A DNA stretch of 41,539 nucleotides from Acidimicrobiaceae bacterium (GCA_025464005.1 JAODBO010000150.1:1-41539), one strand, 5' to 3'. Numbered from the stretch's first letter, positions 1 through 7,859 are shown. A program made the numbers and translations. Notes: generated by a model not told the origin, from the sequence alone.

Positions 1-2
1 TC

Positions 3-203
3 GCGCGGTTCCAGGAGCGAGCGGCCGCGGTGCGCCGGCGCGGCCTGCCCCCCGTCGAAGGCGCCGAGCGGCAGCGGATCCTCGAGCAGATGCAGCTGGA
101 CTACATGGACTTCGCGATGCTCGGCGATTCCCAGGCTGTCCTCAACGACGGCATCCTGACGCTCCGGATCGACCTGCGACCTCCTGCCGACGGCGCGCCG
201 TGA
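3..203 (+). CDS. C-terminal end of an unrecognised protein (partial)
   Basis: The window opens inside this gene. Reading from base 3, an open frame of 66 codons ends in TGA at 201-203. Its third positions are nearly all G or C, as in the neighbouring genes. The visible part starts ARFQERAAAVRRRG and ends LTLRIDLRPPADGAP. It is mostly charged helix followed by a short beta-like tail. I recognise no domain, and the start lies outside the window. It converges on the RNase D gene with about 44 bp between the two stops. That gap holds only a short CTAG-rich palindromic stretch near 240-250. Confidence 0.6.
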   Translation, partial: ARFQERAAAVRRRGLPPVEGAERQRILEQMQLDYMDFAMLGDSQAVLNDGILTLRIDLRPPADGAP

Positions 204-247
204 CCGCTGCCGGCGTCATCTCGACCAACGAGCCGGCGGGCTAGTAG

Positions 248-1573
248 CTAGTCGAGCTCCAAGGCGGGTGCCCGACGTGGCGACGGCTCTGTCGTCGATG
301 GCTCAGCTTCTGATGGCGAGGGCTGCGGCGGCTCGCCATGAGCCACGTAGGGCCGGCGCGAGCGCTCTTCCAGCACCAACGTGCCACCTCCTTCAAGCGC
401 GAGCGAGGCGTCGCCCGCCGCGAGCCTGCGCAACGGCTCCCCGACGAGGTCGTTCCGCCACGAGCTGACGAGGCGCCCCTTCGGTCGCTCCTGGAAGAAC
501 GCGGTGAGGTCCGCTCGCGTCGCCAGGATCGCCGAGTCGATCTCGAGCTGACGAGCACGCTCGCCGAGCCAGGCGGTCGCGAGCGCGACCGCCGGCCTGA
601 CGACGCCCTCCCCCCGCTGGACCGGGGGCATGTGGACCGCGCTCGCGGGCAGCGCGAGCCCGTCTGCGATCGCCCCCAGCAGCTCGGACACGGCGACGTT
701 ACCGAGCTGTCGGGCGTCGAGGTTGCGGACCTGCTCGAGCTCGGCGCGAGTCGCCGGCGGGCGGTGCGCGATCGACACGAGCGCGAGGTCGGAGAGCACG
801 AAACGCGTCGGCTGGTCGAGCATCTGGGCGCGACGCTCGCGCCACGCCGCGACGTTCTGAGCCACCGCACGCTCGCGGCCGTGCAGCTGACGGGCGTGCT
901 TCAGGCGCCACCACGCCTCCTCCGGCACGACAGGCAATCGCGACCGGCGGAGCAGGATCGCGCACTCCTCCTCCGCCCAAGCGAGCCGTCCGAGGGCGGC
1001 GAGCCGGTCGGTCAGGAGGCCGTGGAGCTCCAGCAGGTAGAGGACGTCGCCGGCGGCGTAGCGACGCTGGGCCTCGGTGAGGGGTCGGCGCGTCCAGTCC
1101 GTCAGCTGGTCGCCTTTTTCGAGGCGCCGACTGAGCATCCGGTCGACGAGCGAGGAGAGCGACGGCGTGCTCAAGCCGATGAAGCCCGCCGCGAGCTGGG
1201 TGTCGAACAGCCGGGTCGGCACGGCGCCGCAGGCCCGGTCGAGCACCTCGAGATCCTGATCGGCGGCGTGCAGGACGGCGAGGGCGTCGCCCTGCAGCAC
1301 CCGCCCGAACGGCGCGATGTCGACCGCGAAGGGATCGACGAGCGCGATCCCGCCGGACCAGGCGACCTGGAGCAATGCGAGTCTCGGGAAGTACGTCCGC
1401 TCCCGGTGGAACTCGGTGTCGATGGCGTAAGCCGGCTCGGCGAGGAGCTCGCCGACGAGGTCGTCGAGCGTCTCGGCGCTGTCGACGATCCGGTAGGTGT
1501 CGACATCGGGCACATGAGCAGGATCTCGCTGCGCACGGGCAGGCGTAGCGCTCGTCACCGGCTCAGCCTCCAT
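248..1573 (-). CDS. rnd: Ribonuclease D (DEDD 3'-5' exonuclease with HRDC domain)
   Basis: 441 residues. RNase D trims the 3' ends of tRNA precursors and other structured RNAs. The exonuclease motifs are visible in order: IDTEFHRERTYFP (the first Asp-x-Glu) near residues 51-63, HAADQDLEVLD (second Asp) near 100, and YAAGDVLYLLELH (third Asp with the Tyr of the DEDDy type) near 170. A HRDC-like helical region follows at about 270-300, containing RNLDARQLGN, and a Pro/Ser/Glu-rich tail closes the protein. The ATG at 1571-1573 lies inside the last codons of the upstream flavin reductase (11-bp overlap), so the two are probably co-transcribed and translationally coupled. A GTG five codons in is an alternative start. 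Confidence 0.9.
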   Translation of the reverse strand: MEAEPVTSATPARAQRDPAHVPDVDTYRIVDSAETLDDLVGELLAEPAYAIDTEFHRERTYFPRLALLQVAWSGGIALVDPFAVDIAPFGRVLQGDALAVLHAADQDLEVLDRACGAVPTRLFDTQLAAGFIGLSTPSLSSLVDRMLSRRLEKGDQLTDWTRRPLTEAQRRYAAGDVLYLLELHGLLTDRLAALGRLAWAEEECAILLRRSRLPVVPEEAWWRLKHARQLHGRERAVAQNVAAWRERRAQMLDQPTRFVLSDLALVSIAHRPPATRAELEQVRNLDARQLGNVAVSELLGAIADGLALPASAVHMPPVQRGEGVVRPAVALATAWLGERARQLEIDSAILATRADLTAFFQERPKGRLVSSWRNDLVGEPLRRLAAGDASLALEGGGTLVLEERSRRPYVAHGEPPQPSPSEAEPSTTEPSPRRAPALELD

Positions 1574-2111
1574 AGTTCATCCGAGTGTCCTCCGAGCGGA
1601 GGATCTCCGCGTCCTCGCCGCGTTCGCCGAAGCCGGCGGCGAGGACCTCTCCCACGCACAGCACGTGCGAACCGAGGTCGACCTCACGCTCGAGCCGGCA
1701 GTCGAGGAACGCCGCCGCGATCTCGGGGATCGGCGCTCCCGTCACGGGCGCGTCGCGGTAGGCGACGCCGCTCAGCGTGTGAGTCGAGCGGTCCTCGACC
1801 GCGGGCTTGGCAAAGACGCGGACGACTGCGCGGTCCTCGCGATCGAGCAATGCGAGCGCGAAGCTCCCGCCGTCGCGTACGAGACCGAGCGTCACGGCGT
1901 CGCGCTCGACGGCCACCCCGACGAGCTTCGGTTCCATGGCGAGCTGGGAGACGAGATTGCACGTCATGAGGTTGCGTCGGTCGCCCGCACGGCTCCCGAG
2001 CAGGTACAAACCGGTGGGAAGCTTCCACAGCACTCGGCGCCGCAGCCGGTCGTACTCGTCGGGGTCCACCCCGTCGGGGAAGGGCCCGACGGCGCGTGCG
2101 TGCGGCGCCAT
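1563..2111 (-). CDS. Flavin reductase-like (DIM6/NTAB family) FMN-binding protein
   Basis: 182 residues. The central part, with TGLYLLGSRAGDRRNLMTCN followed by VSQLAMEPKLVGVAVERD, matches the split-barrel flavin reductase family. These proteins bind FMN and usually supply reduced flavin to a partner oxygenase or act as small flavin oxidoreductases. The frame is open well upstream, but that extension is Arg/Ser/Pro-rich and not protein-like. I chose the ATG at 2109-2111 because a -10-like TAGGTT (2120-2125) sits 8 nt before it, which fits a leaderless mRNA. The gene overlaps rnd by 11 bp. No partner oxygenase is next to it, so the substrate is unknown. Confidence 0.75.
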   Translation of the reverse strand: MAPHARAVGPFPDGVDPDEYDRLRRRVLWKLPTGLYLLGSRAGDRRNLMTCNLVSQLAMEPKLVGVAVERDAVTLGLVRDGGSFALALLDREDRAVVRVFAKPAVEDRSTHTLSGVAYRDAPVTGAPIPEIAAAFLDCRLEREVDLGSHVLCVGEVLAAGFGERGEDAEILRSEDTRMNYGG

Positions 2112-2119
2112 GTACCGGG

Positions 2120-2125
2120 AACCTA
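2120..2125 (-). promoter_or_regulatory. -10 box TAGGTT of the flavin reductase-rnd operon
   Basis: TAGGTT on the minus strand ends 8 nt before the ATG at 2111. There is no Shine-Dalgarno sequence between them, so transcription would start at or next to the start codon. The same geometry is seen at five other genes in this window. Confidence 0.5.
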
Positions 2126-2229
2126 CTGCCTGCGCCGTCGCCGCCGTTTCATAAAGCCCGATAGGTCGCATCCGATCGAGGGGAACCGTGGTCCGGGCGC
2201 TCGGGCGAGGCGCAGCCACTCGTGGCATC

Positions 2230-2739
2230 TCAGGCGACGCCGAGCGCCTTGAGGCGTCGCTTGGCCGCATCGAAGGCCGCGGTGGCAGTGGCGGCCACGC
2301 GCCGGTAACGGTCGAAGGCCGGGCCGTCGAACGACGAGGCCGACGTGCAGTCCTGGGCGGCCTTGATGTAGTCGAGATATGCGCTCGCGAGGTCGTTGGT
2401 GAGCGCTCGGTCCGGTGTCGGGAGCTGACCGTACGCGGTGCCGGCATCGGTCGCGAGGCCGTCGCAGGCCGTGCGCGTCGCTACCAGCTTGCGGAGCGCT
2501 ATCCCGGAGGAGATCTCGCGCACATCGGTGGTGATGAAGCCGTCGTTGGTCGCGAGGCTTGCTCCACTCGCCCACTGCGCGACTTGGTGGCCGTGGCTGC
2601 CCGTGTAGCTCGAACAGCCGCCCAACGCGAGCGCGACGAGGACTGCGACTGCGCCCGGTGCCGCGAGCCGGCGCGCTCGCGCCCGGGCACCTGGAGGATC
2701 GGAAGCTGCACGCTGACGATCGGAAGCTGCACGCTTCAC
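2230..2739 (-). CDS. Small secreted lipoprotein of unknown function
   Basis: 169 residues. The N-terminus is positively charged and is followed by a hydrophobic stretch ending in VALALGGC, a lipobox-like signal. The protein is therefore probably exported, lipidated on that Cys and anchored to the outer face of the membrane. The mature part is helical and contains three further Cys; I recognise no domain. The GTG start (2737-2739) overlaps the TGA of tyrS in the four bases GTGA, which fixes the start and argues for coupled translation. The first codons contain a perfect 18-bp direct repeat with a 21-bp period, encoding RAASD twice. A role in tyrosine or tRNA metabolism is not implied. Confidence 0.7.
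   Translation of the reverse strand: MKRAASDRQRAASDPPGARARARRLAAPGAVAVLVALALGGCSSYTGSHGHQVAQWASGASLATNDGFITTDVREISSGIALRKLVATRTACDGLATDAGTAYGQLPTPDRALTNDLASAYLDYIKAAQDCTSASSFDGPAFDRYRRVAATATAAFDAAKRRLKALGVA
2697..2735. repeat. Tandem direct repeat, 18 bp identical, 21-bp period
   Basis: GATCGGAAGCTGCACGCT occurs at 2697-2714 and again at 2718-2735. It lies between the last codons of tyrS and the start of the lipoprotein signal peptide, in frame for the latter (seven-residue unit RAASD plus two). It looks like a recent local duplication. Confidence 0.85.
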
Positions 2740-4022
2740 GAGAACTGGAGCAGGTGCAGGTCCCGGCGACCTCGGCGCAACAAGACGTAGCGATCCGCCA
2801 CGAGGTCGGCGGTGGTGATCCTCGCTCCCTCCGGAGGCACCCTGCGGTTGTTCACGTAGGCGCCGCCTTGGGCGACCGCCGTGCGGGCCGCGCCGCGTGA
2901 CGGCGAGAGGCCGCTGTCCGCGAGGACGGCCACCACGTCGAGACCCTCGTCGTCGAGCACCGATCTCGGCATGGTCGTCGCCGGCGCGTCGGCGACGACC
3001 ATCAGCAGCGTCGCCTCGTCGACCGCCGCGATGTCCTCGCTGTAGAGCGCGGCCGCCGCACGCTCGACCCGGGCGGTCTCCTCCTCGCCGTGGACGAGCG
3101 TGGTCACGGCGCGCGCGAGGGCCCGCTGGGCTTCGCGCGCCTGGGGCGCCAACTTTGCCGCCTCGTCGAGAGCGAGGATCTCCTCGTGGCCGAGGAACGT
3201 GAACATCCGCAGGTAGCGACCGACGACGGCGTCCTCGCTCCTGAAGAAGAACTGGTAGAACGCGTACGGGCTGGTCTTCGCCGGGTCGAGGTAGACCGCT
3301 CCCGACTCGCTCTTGCCGAACTTCGTCCCGTCGGCCTTCGTGACGAGCGGCGTGGTCAGGGCGTACGCCGTCTCGCCCCGGGCGCGACGGATCAGCTCGA
3401 CCCCTGAGACGATGTTGCCCCACTGGTCGCTGCCGCCCATCTGGAGGCGGCAGCCGTAGGTGTCGAACAGGTGCAGGTAGTCGTAGGCCTGGATGAGCAT
3501 GTAGGCGAACTCGGTGAACGAGATCCCCTGGTCGGCCCGCTCGAACCTGCTACGGACCGAGTCCTTCGCGACCATCTGGTTGACGGTGAAGTGTTTGCCG
3601 ACGTCTCGCAGGAAGTCGATGACGGACAATTCGTCGAGCCAGGTCGAGTTGTCGACCATGAGCGCACGGCTCGGGCCCGCCGACTCTGAGAAGTCGAGGA
3701 AACGCTCCAGCTGGGGTCGGATGCCTACGAGATTGGCCTGGAGTTGCTCACTCGTGAGCAGCGGCCGCTCCGCGTCCTTCCCGCCCGGGTCACCGATGCG
3801 ACCGGTCCCACCCCCCGCGACGACGATCGGCCGGTGACCGGCGAGCTGTAGGCGGCGCAGCATGCAGAGCTGGAGGAGGTTGCCCGCGTGCAGGCTGTCC
3901 GAGCTGGGGTCGAAGCCGACGTAGGCCGTCAGCCCACCGCGATCGAGCAACGTCGCGAGCTCCGGGTCGCTCGTCTGGTAGACGAGGCCGCGAAAGTCGA
4001 GGTCGGCGGTGAGGCTGCCCAT
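2736..4022 (-). CDS. tyrS: Tyrosyl-tRNA synthetase
   Basis: 428 residues. The class I tyrosyl-tRNA synthetase attaches tyrosine to tRNA-Tyr in the cytoplasm. The HIGH-equivalent motif appears as FDPSSDSLHAGN near residues 41-52, and the KMSKS-equivalent as KADGTKFGKSESG near 230. The tyrosine pocket segment QAYDYLHL and the GGSDQWGNI motif are present. A C-terminal S4-like RNA-binding domain (SRGAARTAVAQGGAYVNNRR) completes the protein. The ATG at 4020-4022 begins MGSLTADLDFRGL, the expected bacterial N-terminus; the longer open frame upstream is not protein-like. It is followed by the coupled lipoprotein and diverges from the DUF169 gene. Confidence 0.95.
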   Translation of the reverse strand: MGSLTADLDFRGLVYQTSDPELATLLDRGGLTAYVGFDPSSDSLHAGNLLQLCMLRRLQLAGHRPIVVAGGGTGRIGDPGGKDAERPLLTSEQLQANLVGIRPQLERFLDFSESAGPSRALMVDNSTWLDELSVIDFLRDVGKHFTVNQMVAKDSVRSRFERADQGISFTEFAYMLIQAYDYLHLFDTYGCRLQMGGSDQWGNIVSGVELIRRARGETAYALTTPLVTKADGTKFGKSESGAVYLDPAKTSPYAFYQFFFRSEDAVVGRYLRMFTFLGHEEILALDEAAKLAPQAREAQRALARAVTTLVHGEEETARVERAAAALYSEDIAAVDEATLLMVVADAPATTMPRSVLDDEGLDVVAVLADSGLSPSRGAARTAVAQGGAYVNNRRVPPEGARITTADLVADRYVLLRRGRRDLHLLQFS

Positions 4023-4155
4023 CGCCCCAGCCTGCCACAGCGCCCCGGGGCCTCCCGACGCCGCTCGACGGGCCCGTCGACGTTTCCTCGGGCGTAACTG
4101 GACGGACCAGCCGGGCCGTGCGAGCCTCGCGGGGCGACGATCGAGGAGGACAAGC

Positions 4156-4890
4156 GTGACAGCAGCGACGAAGGACTGGGCGGCACTCTCGGACCAGCTT
4201 GCACAGGTGCTGCATCTCGCCGTAGCGCCCGTCGCCATCAGCTTCTCCGACTCGGCCCCGAGAAGCGTCGCCCCTTTCGGCGCGCCCATGAGCGCACCGG
4301 CGGAGGACGGCAGGTCGGGTCGGGTTCCGGCCGGCTGCGTCTTCTGGGTGCGCGGTGCGGAGACGACCTTCTCGACTGCCCCCGAGGATCATGGCAACTG
4401 CAGCGTCGGTCGCGTCACCCACGGGCTCGCGAGCCTCGACGAGGTGGCGGGCAACGACGACGTCGCTGCGCTGCTCGGCTCCGGCTGGGTCTCCGAGGAG
4501 GCCGTTGGCCAGATCCCCGCCGTGTCGACCCGGCCCGGCTCCATCACCTACGGCCCGCTTCGTGAGACGCCGAGCGACGTCGATCCGGACGTGGTGCTGC
4601 TCCGGGTGAGCGGTCGTCAGATGATGGTGCTGTCCGACGCGCTCCCCGCGCTGAGCATCGAGGGCAAGCCGCAGTGCCACATCGTCGCGCTGGCCAAGGA
4701 GCAGCAGATCCCGGCGGCGAGCGTCGGCTGTGCGCTCAGCAGGGCGCGCACCGGGATGACTCCCGAGGAAATGACGTGCGCGCTCCCCGCCGCGGACCTC
4801 CCCGAGATCGTCGAGGCGGTCACGAAGGCCGCCGAGATCGACACGACGGTGGCCAAGTACGCCGCCGCCGACGCGCGACGCTTCGCCTAG
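4156..4890 (+). CDS. DUF169-family protein
   Basis: 244 residues starting at GTG 4156, which is preceded by a strong Shine-Dalgarno GAGGAGGA about 6 nt upstream. The sequence has the pattern of DUF169 proteins: an early VAPVAISFSD segment, a central Cys (PAGCVFWVRG) followed by HGNCSVGRVTHG, and a later GKPQCHIVALA and SVGCALSRARTGM. The conserved cysteines suggest metal or cofactor binding, but the biochemical role of the family is not known to me. It lies alone, diverging from tyrS across a 133-bp gap. Its stop overlaps a possible small antiparallel ORF. Confidence 0.75.
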   Translation: MTAATKDWAALSDQLAQVLHLAVAPVAISFSDSAPRSVAPFGAPMSAPAEDGRSGRVPAGCVFWVRGAETTFSTAPEDHGNCSVGRVTHGLASLDEVAGNDDVAALLGSGWVSEEAVGQIPAVSTRPGSITYGPLRETPSDVDPDVVLLRVSGRQMMVLSDALPALSIEGKPQCHIVALAKEQQIPAASVGCALSRARTGMTPEEMTCALPAADLPEIVEAVTKAAEIDTTVAKYAAADARRFA

Positions 4891-5066
4891 AGCTCAGCTC
4901 CCAACAGGCGCCCGTAGCACGACGGTGCGGATCTGAAGGGGTGAAGCTCGATCACGAAGCCGCCCTCTGCCTCGGCGGCTCGCTCGAGTGGGCAATGCCC
5001 CTCGAGTAGGCCGTTCTCGACCATGTCGGCGCCGGGAGGCTCGGCGACGGCGATGCTCGGCAGCAC
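4887..5066 (-). CDS. Possible small protein, unrecognised
   Basis: A frame with strongly GC-biased third positions reads VLPSIAVAEPPG, then ENGLLEGHCPLERAAEAEGG, then FVIELHPFRSAP, and stops at TAG (4887-4889), overlapping the DUF169 stop tail to tail. Both composition and protein character look like real coding sequence. The start is unclear. The first in-frame GTG is at 5064-5066, and an AAGGAGG lies about 24 nt further upstream, where the frame is still open but has no usual start codon. It could be a short gene, a gene with an unusual start, or the tail of a gene that lost its beginning. No function can be assigned. Confidence 0.35.
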   Translation of the reverse strand: MLPSIAVAEPPGADMVENGLLEGHCPLERAAEAEGGFVIELHPFRSAPSCYGRLLGAEL

Positions 5067-5161
5067 GGCAGCAACGTGACGCGTGCACTTCGCCTCCTTG
5101 TCGAGCCCACGTAGCTTTCACGCCACGTGCGAGCGCGTCCTCGGGTCAGCTCGGGTAGTTG

Positions 5162-5593
5162 CTAGCGCGCGTGGATGTAGTCGACGAGCTCGTCCCTGTC
5201 CTTCTGGAGTTCGTCCATCCGCGCCTTCACGACGTCGCCGATGCTCACGATGCCGCAGAGCACGCCGTCGCAGAGGACCGGGACGTGGCGGATGCGGTGC
5301 TCGGTCATCGTCACCATGAGCGATTCGATGTCGTCCTCGGGCACGCACGTGTGTACCTCGGTGGACATGATCGCCGTGACGGCCTCGTTGACGAGGGCTC
5401 CGTGCAGGTCGTTGAGGCGCCTGATCACGTCCCGCTCGGACACGATCCCCTCGATGTGCTCGCCGTCCTCCGAGACGACGAGTGCGCCCACGCGCTGCTC
5501 GCAGAGCATCGCAACTGCGTCCGCCACGGTCGCGTCCCGTCTGATGGTGAAGACGGACTTCCCCTTGGCTTCGATGAGTGTGGAGATCCGCAC
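5162..5593 (-). CDS. CBS-domain pair protein
   Basis: 143 residues made almost entirely of two CBS motifs (about 8-65 and 72-130), with the typical phrases VGALVVSEDGEHIEGIVSER and RHVPVLCDGVLCGIVS, the second followed by IGDVVKAR. CBS pairs bind adenine nucleotides such as AMP, ATP or SAM and act as sensors, usually for a partner enzyme or transporter; none is encoded next to this gene. The start is GTG at 5591-5593 with a good Shine-Dalgarno (AGGAGGAA) 7-8 nt upstream. The last helix (DELQKDRDELVDYIHAR) is typical of stand-alone actinobacterial CBS proteins. Confidence 0.88.
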   Translation of the reverse strand: MRISTLIEAKGKSVFTIRRDATVADAVAMLCEQRVGALVVSEDGEHIEGIVSERDVIRRLNDLHGALVNEAVTAIMSTEVHTCVPEDDIESLMVTMTEHRIRHVPVLCDGVLCGIVSIGDVVKARMDELQKDRDELVDYIHAR

Positions 5594-5730
5594 CGGCAGT
5601 TCCTCCTCGTGTTGTGACCCGAGCTTTGGGTGACGCCACGCTGTGCGGAGACGACGGCCGCGCCTGCCGTCTTCGACGCGCGCGACTCGAGTCTACGGAC
5701 CGAACTGCTTGGGCGGTAGGTAGCCGCCCG

Positions 5731-5880
5731 TCAGTGGCCCTCGACGATCGTTCGGAGCTGCTCGACAGCCACCTTCGGCTTCCTGTCCTTCCAAGCAAGT
5801 CCGTCGTCCCACCGTGACGCCGGGGCCGAGGCGACGAGCAAGCTGCTCGCTTTGGACAAGCCACCCGATGGGTTCTTCTG
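5731..5880 (-). pseudogene. Possible 3' remnant of an unknown gene
   Basis: On the minus strand a frame closed upstream by TAG at 5881-5883 runs to a TGA at 5731-5733. It ends RWDDGLAWKDRKPK followed by VAVEQLRTIVEGH, which reads like a genuine protein C-terminus. There is no plausible start codon with a ribosome-binding site, and the upstream part is poor. It may be the tail of a gene lost when the neighbouring segment arrived. I cannot name the family. Confidence 0.3.
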
Positions 5881-6092
5881 CTACGACGACTGCTCGCGGT
5901 CGGCGCGGTCCGGACAATGCTGCATCTGGTTTACCGGGTTCCCGTCGACATGGCGGTGTTCGGATTCGACGGCAACGCCAGCTGGAACGAAGCGAAGCCG
6001 CGGCGCAGCCACTTCGCGGGGTTGTTCGTCGCAGCGGTCCAAGGAATAGGACGAGTATCTGACCCCCGCTATTTTCAATTTAGCGCGTACGA

Positions 6093-6111
6093 GACGCTTG
6101 CCACAAGACCC
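6093..6111. promoter_or_regulatory. Probable rifamycin-associated element (RAE) upstream of rox
   Basis: GACGCTTGCCACAAGACCC matches the published 19-bp RAE consensus, which I recall as GGGGCTTGCGGCAAGGCCC, at 14 of 19 positions. It keeps the inverted core CTTG-3 nt-CAAG exactly. RAEs lie upstream of rifamycin-inactivating genes in actinobacteria and are needed for rifamycin-inducible expression. Here the element ends 59 nt before the start of a rifampicin-monooxygenase-like gene. The consensus is from memory and should be checked. Confidence 0.55.
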
Positions 6112-6170
6112 CGGCTGTCGTGCAAAATCGCTGATCCCAGGCCACAAACATTGAAGATGGGAGTAGCGAA

Positions 6171-7619
6171 TTGCACAAGATCGAACACGCTGTGGTGATC
6201 GCCGGAGGTGGTCCGACGGGTCTCATGCTGGCGGGCGAGTTGGCGTTGGCGGGTGTCGACGTTGCCATCGTCGAGCTGCGTGCGAGCCAGAAGCTCGACG
6301 GCTCGCGCTCTCGCGGTCTGCACTCGCGCACCATCGAGGTGCTCGATCAGCGTGGCATCGCCGATCGGTTCCTCGCGGTGGGCCAGGCGATGCAGGTCCA
6401 GCGCTTCGCCGGGATCCCGTTGGACATCAGCGACTTCCCCACCCGCCACAACTACGGACTCGCGCTGTCGCAGAGCCACTTCGAGCGCATACTGGCCACC
6501 TGGGTCAGCGAGCTGGGGGTGCCGATCGCTCGCGAACGTGAGGTGACGGGCCTCGCGCAGGGCGACACCGGAGTCGACATCGCGTTGTCCGACGGCCAGT
6601 CGCTAGGTGCGGACTACCTCGTCGGGTGCGACGGAGGACGCAGTGTGATCCGGAAGGCGGCCGGTATCGAGTTCCCCGGTTGGGATCCGTCGACCAGCTG
6701 GCTGATCGCCGAGGTCGAGATGGACGAGGAGCCGGAGTTCGGCTTGCGCGGAGGTGGCGGCATCGGCCGGGCGGACGGTGGTTTGGTAGGTATCGCACTG
6801 ATCGAACAGCACCTCGAACACACGAGCGAGCCCACCCTGCAGGATGTCAGCGAGGCGCTCATCGCCCTCGACGGGACGGACTACGGGGTGAATAGTCCTC
6901 GTTGGATCTCCCGTTTCACCGACATGACCCGTCAGGCGGCGTCCTACCGCAATGGACGCGTACTGCTCGCGGGCGACGCCGCACACGTGCATCCCCCACA
7001 AGGTGGACAGGGCCTCAATACCGGTGTGCAGGATGCCGTGAACCTCGGATGGAAGCTGGCCCAGGTGGTCAGCGGGACCTCACCAGAGCGCCTCCTGGAC
7101 ACGTACCACGCCGAGCGGCACCCGGTTGGTGCCCGCGTGCTGCACAACAGCATGACGCAGGGCGCGCTCCGCAGCACTGACGAGCGCACTAAGGCGTTGC
7201 GCGACACCATGACCGAGCTGCTGAGCATGGACGAGCCTCGCAAACGGTTCGCCGCGATGATGTCTGGTCTGGACATTCACTACGACCTCGGCGAGGGCCA
7301 CCCCTTGCTCGGGCGCCGCATGCCCGATCTCGACCTCGTGACCGCTCGGGGCCCGGTGCGGGTCTTCACGCTCCTGCATGACGCCAAGCCGGTGCTGCTC
7401 AACCTGGGTGAGCCCGGCGGCGTTGATATCACTCCGTGGTCTGACCGGGTTCGACTGGTCGGCGCTGAATACGTCGGGCCGTGGGAGCTTCCGGTACTTG
7501 GCGCGGTCACCGCTCCCTCGGTCGTGTTGATCCGGCCCGACGGATACGTCGCCTGGGTGGGGGACGGCACCCATGGGGGGCTCGTTGACTCGCTGACGAC
7601 CTGGTTCGGATCACCATGA
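6171..7619 (+). CDS. rox: FAD-dependent aromatic monooxygenase, rifampicin monooxygenase (Rox)-like
   Basis: 482 residues, class A flavoprotein monooxygenase with an FAD_binding_3 fold. Visible motifs are the dinucleotide-binding start IAGGGPTGLMLAGELAL (residues 9-25), the DG motif YLVGCDGGRSVIRKAAGIEF, and the GD motif VLLAGDAAHVHPPQGGQG followed by NTGVQDAVNLGWKL. The C-terminal thioredoxin-like domain ends VLIRPDGYVAWVGDG. Length and order match the Rox/PgaE group, and Rox hydroxylates and so linearises rifamycins. I favour Rox because of the RAE-like element upstream; another polyketide hydroxylase specificity is possible. The start is TTG 6171 with GGGAG about 6 nt before it. GC content looks lower than in neighbouring genes, and an integrase remnant follows, so the gene was probably acquired. 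Confidence 0.7.
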   Translation: MHKIEHAVVIAGGGPTGLMLAGELALAGVDVAIVELRASQKLDGSRSRGLHSRTIEVLDQRGIADRFLAVGQAMQVQRFAGIPLDISDFPTRHNYGLALSQSHFERILATWVSELGVPIAREREVTGLAQGDTGVDIALSDGQSLGADYLVGCDGGRSVIRKAAGIEFPGWDPSTSWLIAEVEMDEEPEFGLRGGGGIGRADGGLVGIALIEQHLEHTSEPTLQDVSEALIALDGTDYGVNSPRWISRFTDMTRQAASYRNGRVLLAGDAAHVHPPQGGQGLNTGVQDAVNLGWKLAQVVSGTSPERLLDTYHAERHPVGARVLHNSMTQGALRSTDERTKALRDTMTELLSMDEPRKRFAAMMSGLDIHYDLGEGHPLLGRRMPDLDLVTARGPVRVFTLLHDAKPVLLNLGEPGGVDITPWSDRVRLVGAEYVGPWELPVLGAVTAPSVVLIRPDGYVAWVGDGTHGGLVDSLTTWFGSP

Positions 7620-7706
7620 CGCGACGATCCAAGAGTCCGGAACGAACCCGCCTAGCGCTGGCCGACGGCTCCGTCCAGCCTCCCGTTTCGCCTCGCGCTT
7701 CAGACC

Positions 7707-7814
7707 GAGCAGATTCATCGCGCAGCTGTGGCGCAGCGTGTGCGGCGTCACCCGCTTGGCGGAGCGACGGGCAGTGCGAACTCGCCATCGCAACGTAGTT
7801 GTCGTGCCCGGCAC
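7707..7814 (-). pseudogene. Tyrosine recombinase/integrase remnant, frameshifted
   Basis: The minus strand encodes AKRVTPHTLRHSCAMNLL (around 7707-7760), the HxLRH catalytic box of phage-type integrases. An overlapping frame just upstream reads SHCPSL, which in this family normally runs directly into that box, so a one-base indel has broken the gene. After MNLL the similarity stops, and the essential downstream parts (the GH box and the catalytic Tyr) are missing. Nothing of the N-terminal half is visible. It is a dead relic of an integrase, directly behind the rox-like gene. Confidence 0.65.
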
Positions 7815-7859
7815 TGTCGACGTCGCGGACGAGCGCCAGATCGCCCCGATGGCCGCGGA

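Larger units (their letters stand above)
5594..6170. other. 577-bp stretch without a convincing intact gene
   Basis: This stretch separates the CBS gene from the rox-like gene and falls in GC toward its right end. It holds a possible coding tail on the minus strand (5731-5880), a short inverted repeat CGCTA/TAGCG around 6067-6085 next to a GGGGTCAGATAC string (minus strand), and the RAE-like element at 6093-6111. Other frames are short and have mixed codon use. I read it as the decayed border of an acquired segment. Confidence 0.5.

Noticed and set aside
338..1969. Long plus-strand open frame (543 codons) opposite rnd and the flavin reductase
   Set aside because: It is an antisense shadow. 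The minus-strand frames carry DEDD and flavin-reductase motifs, while this one is Arg/Glu-rich with no motif.
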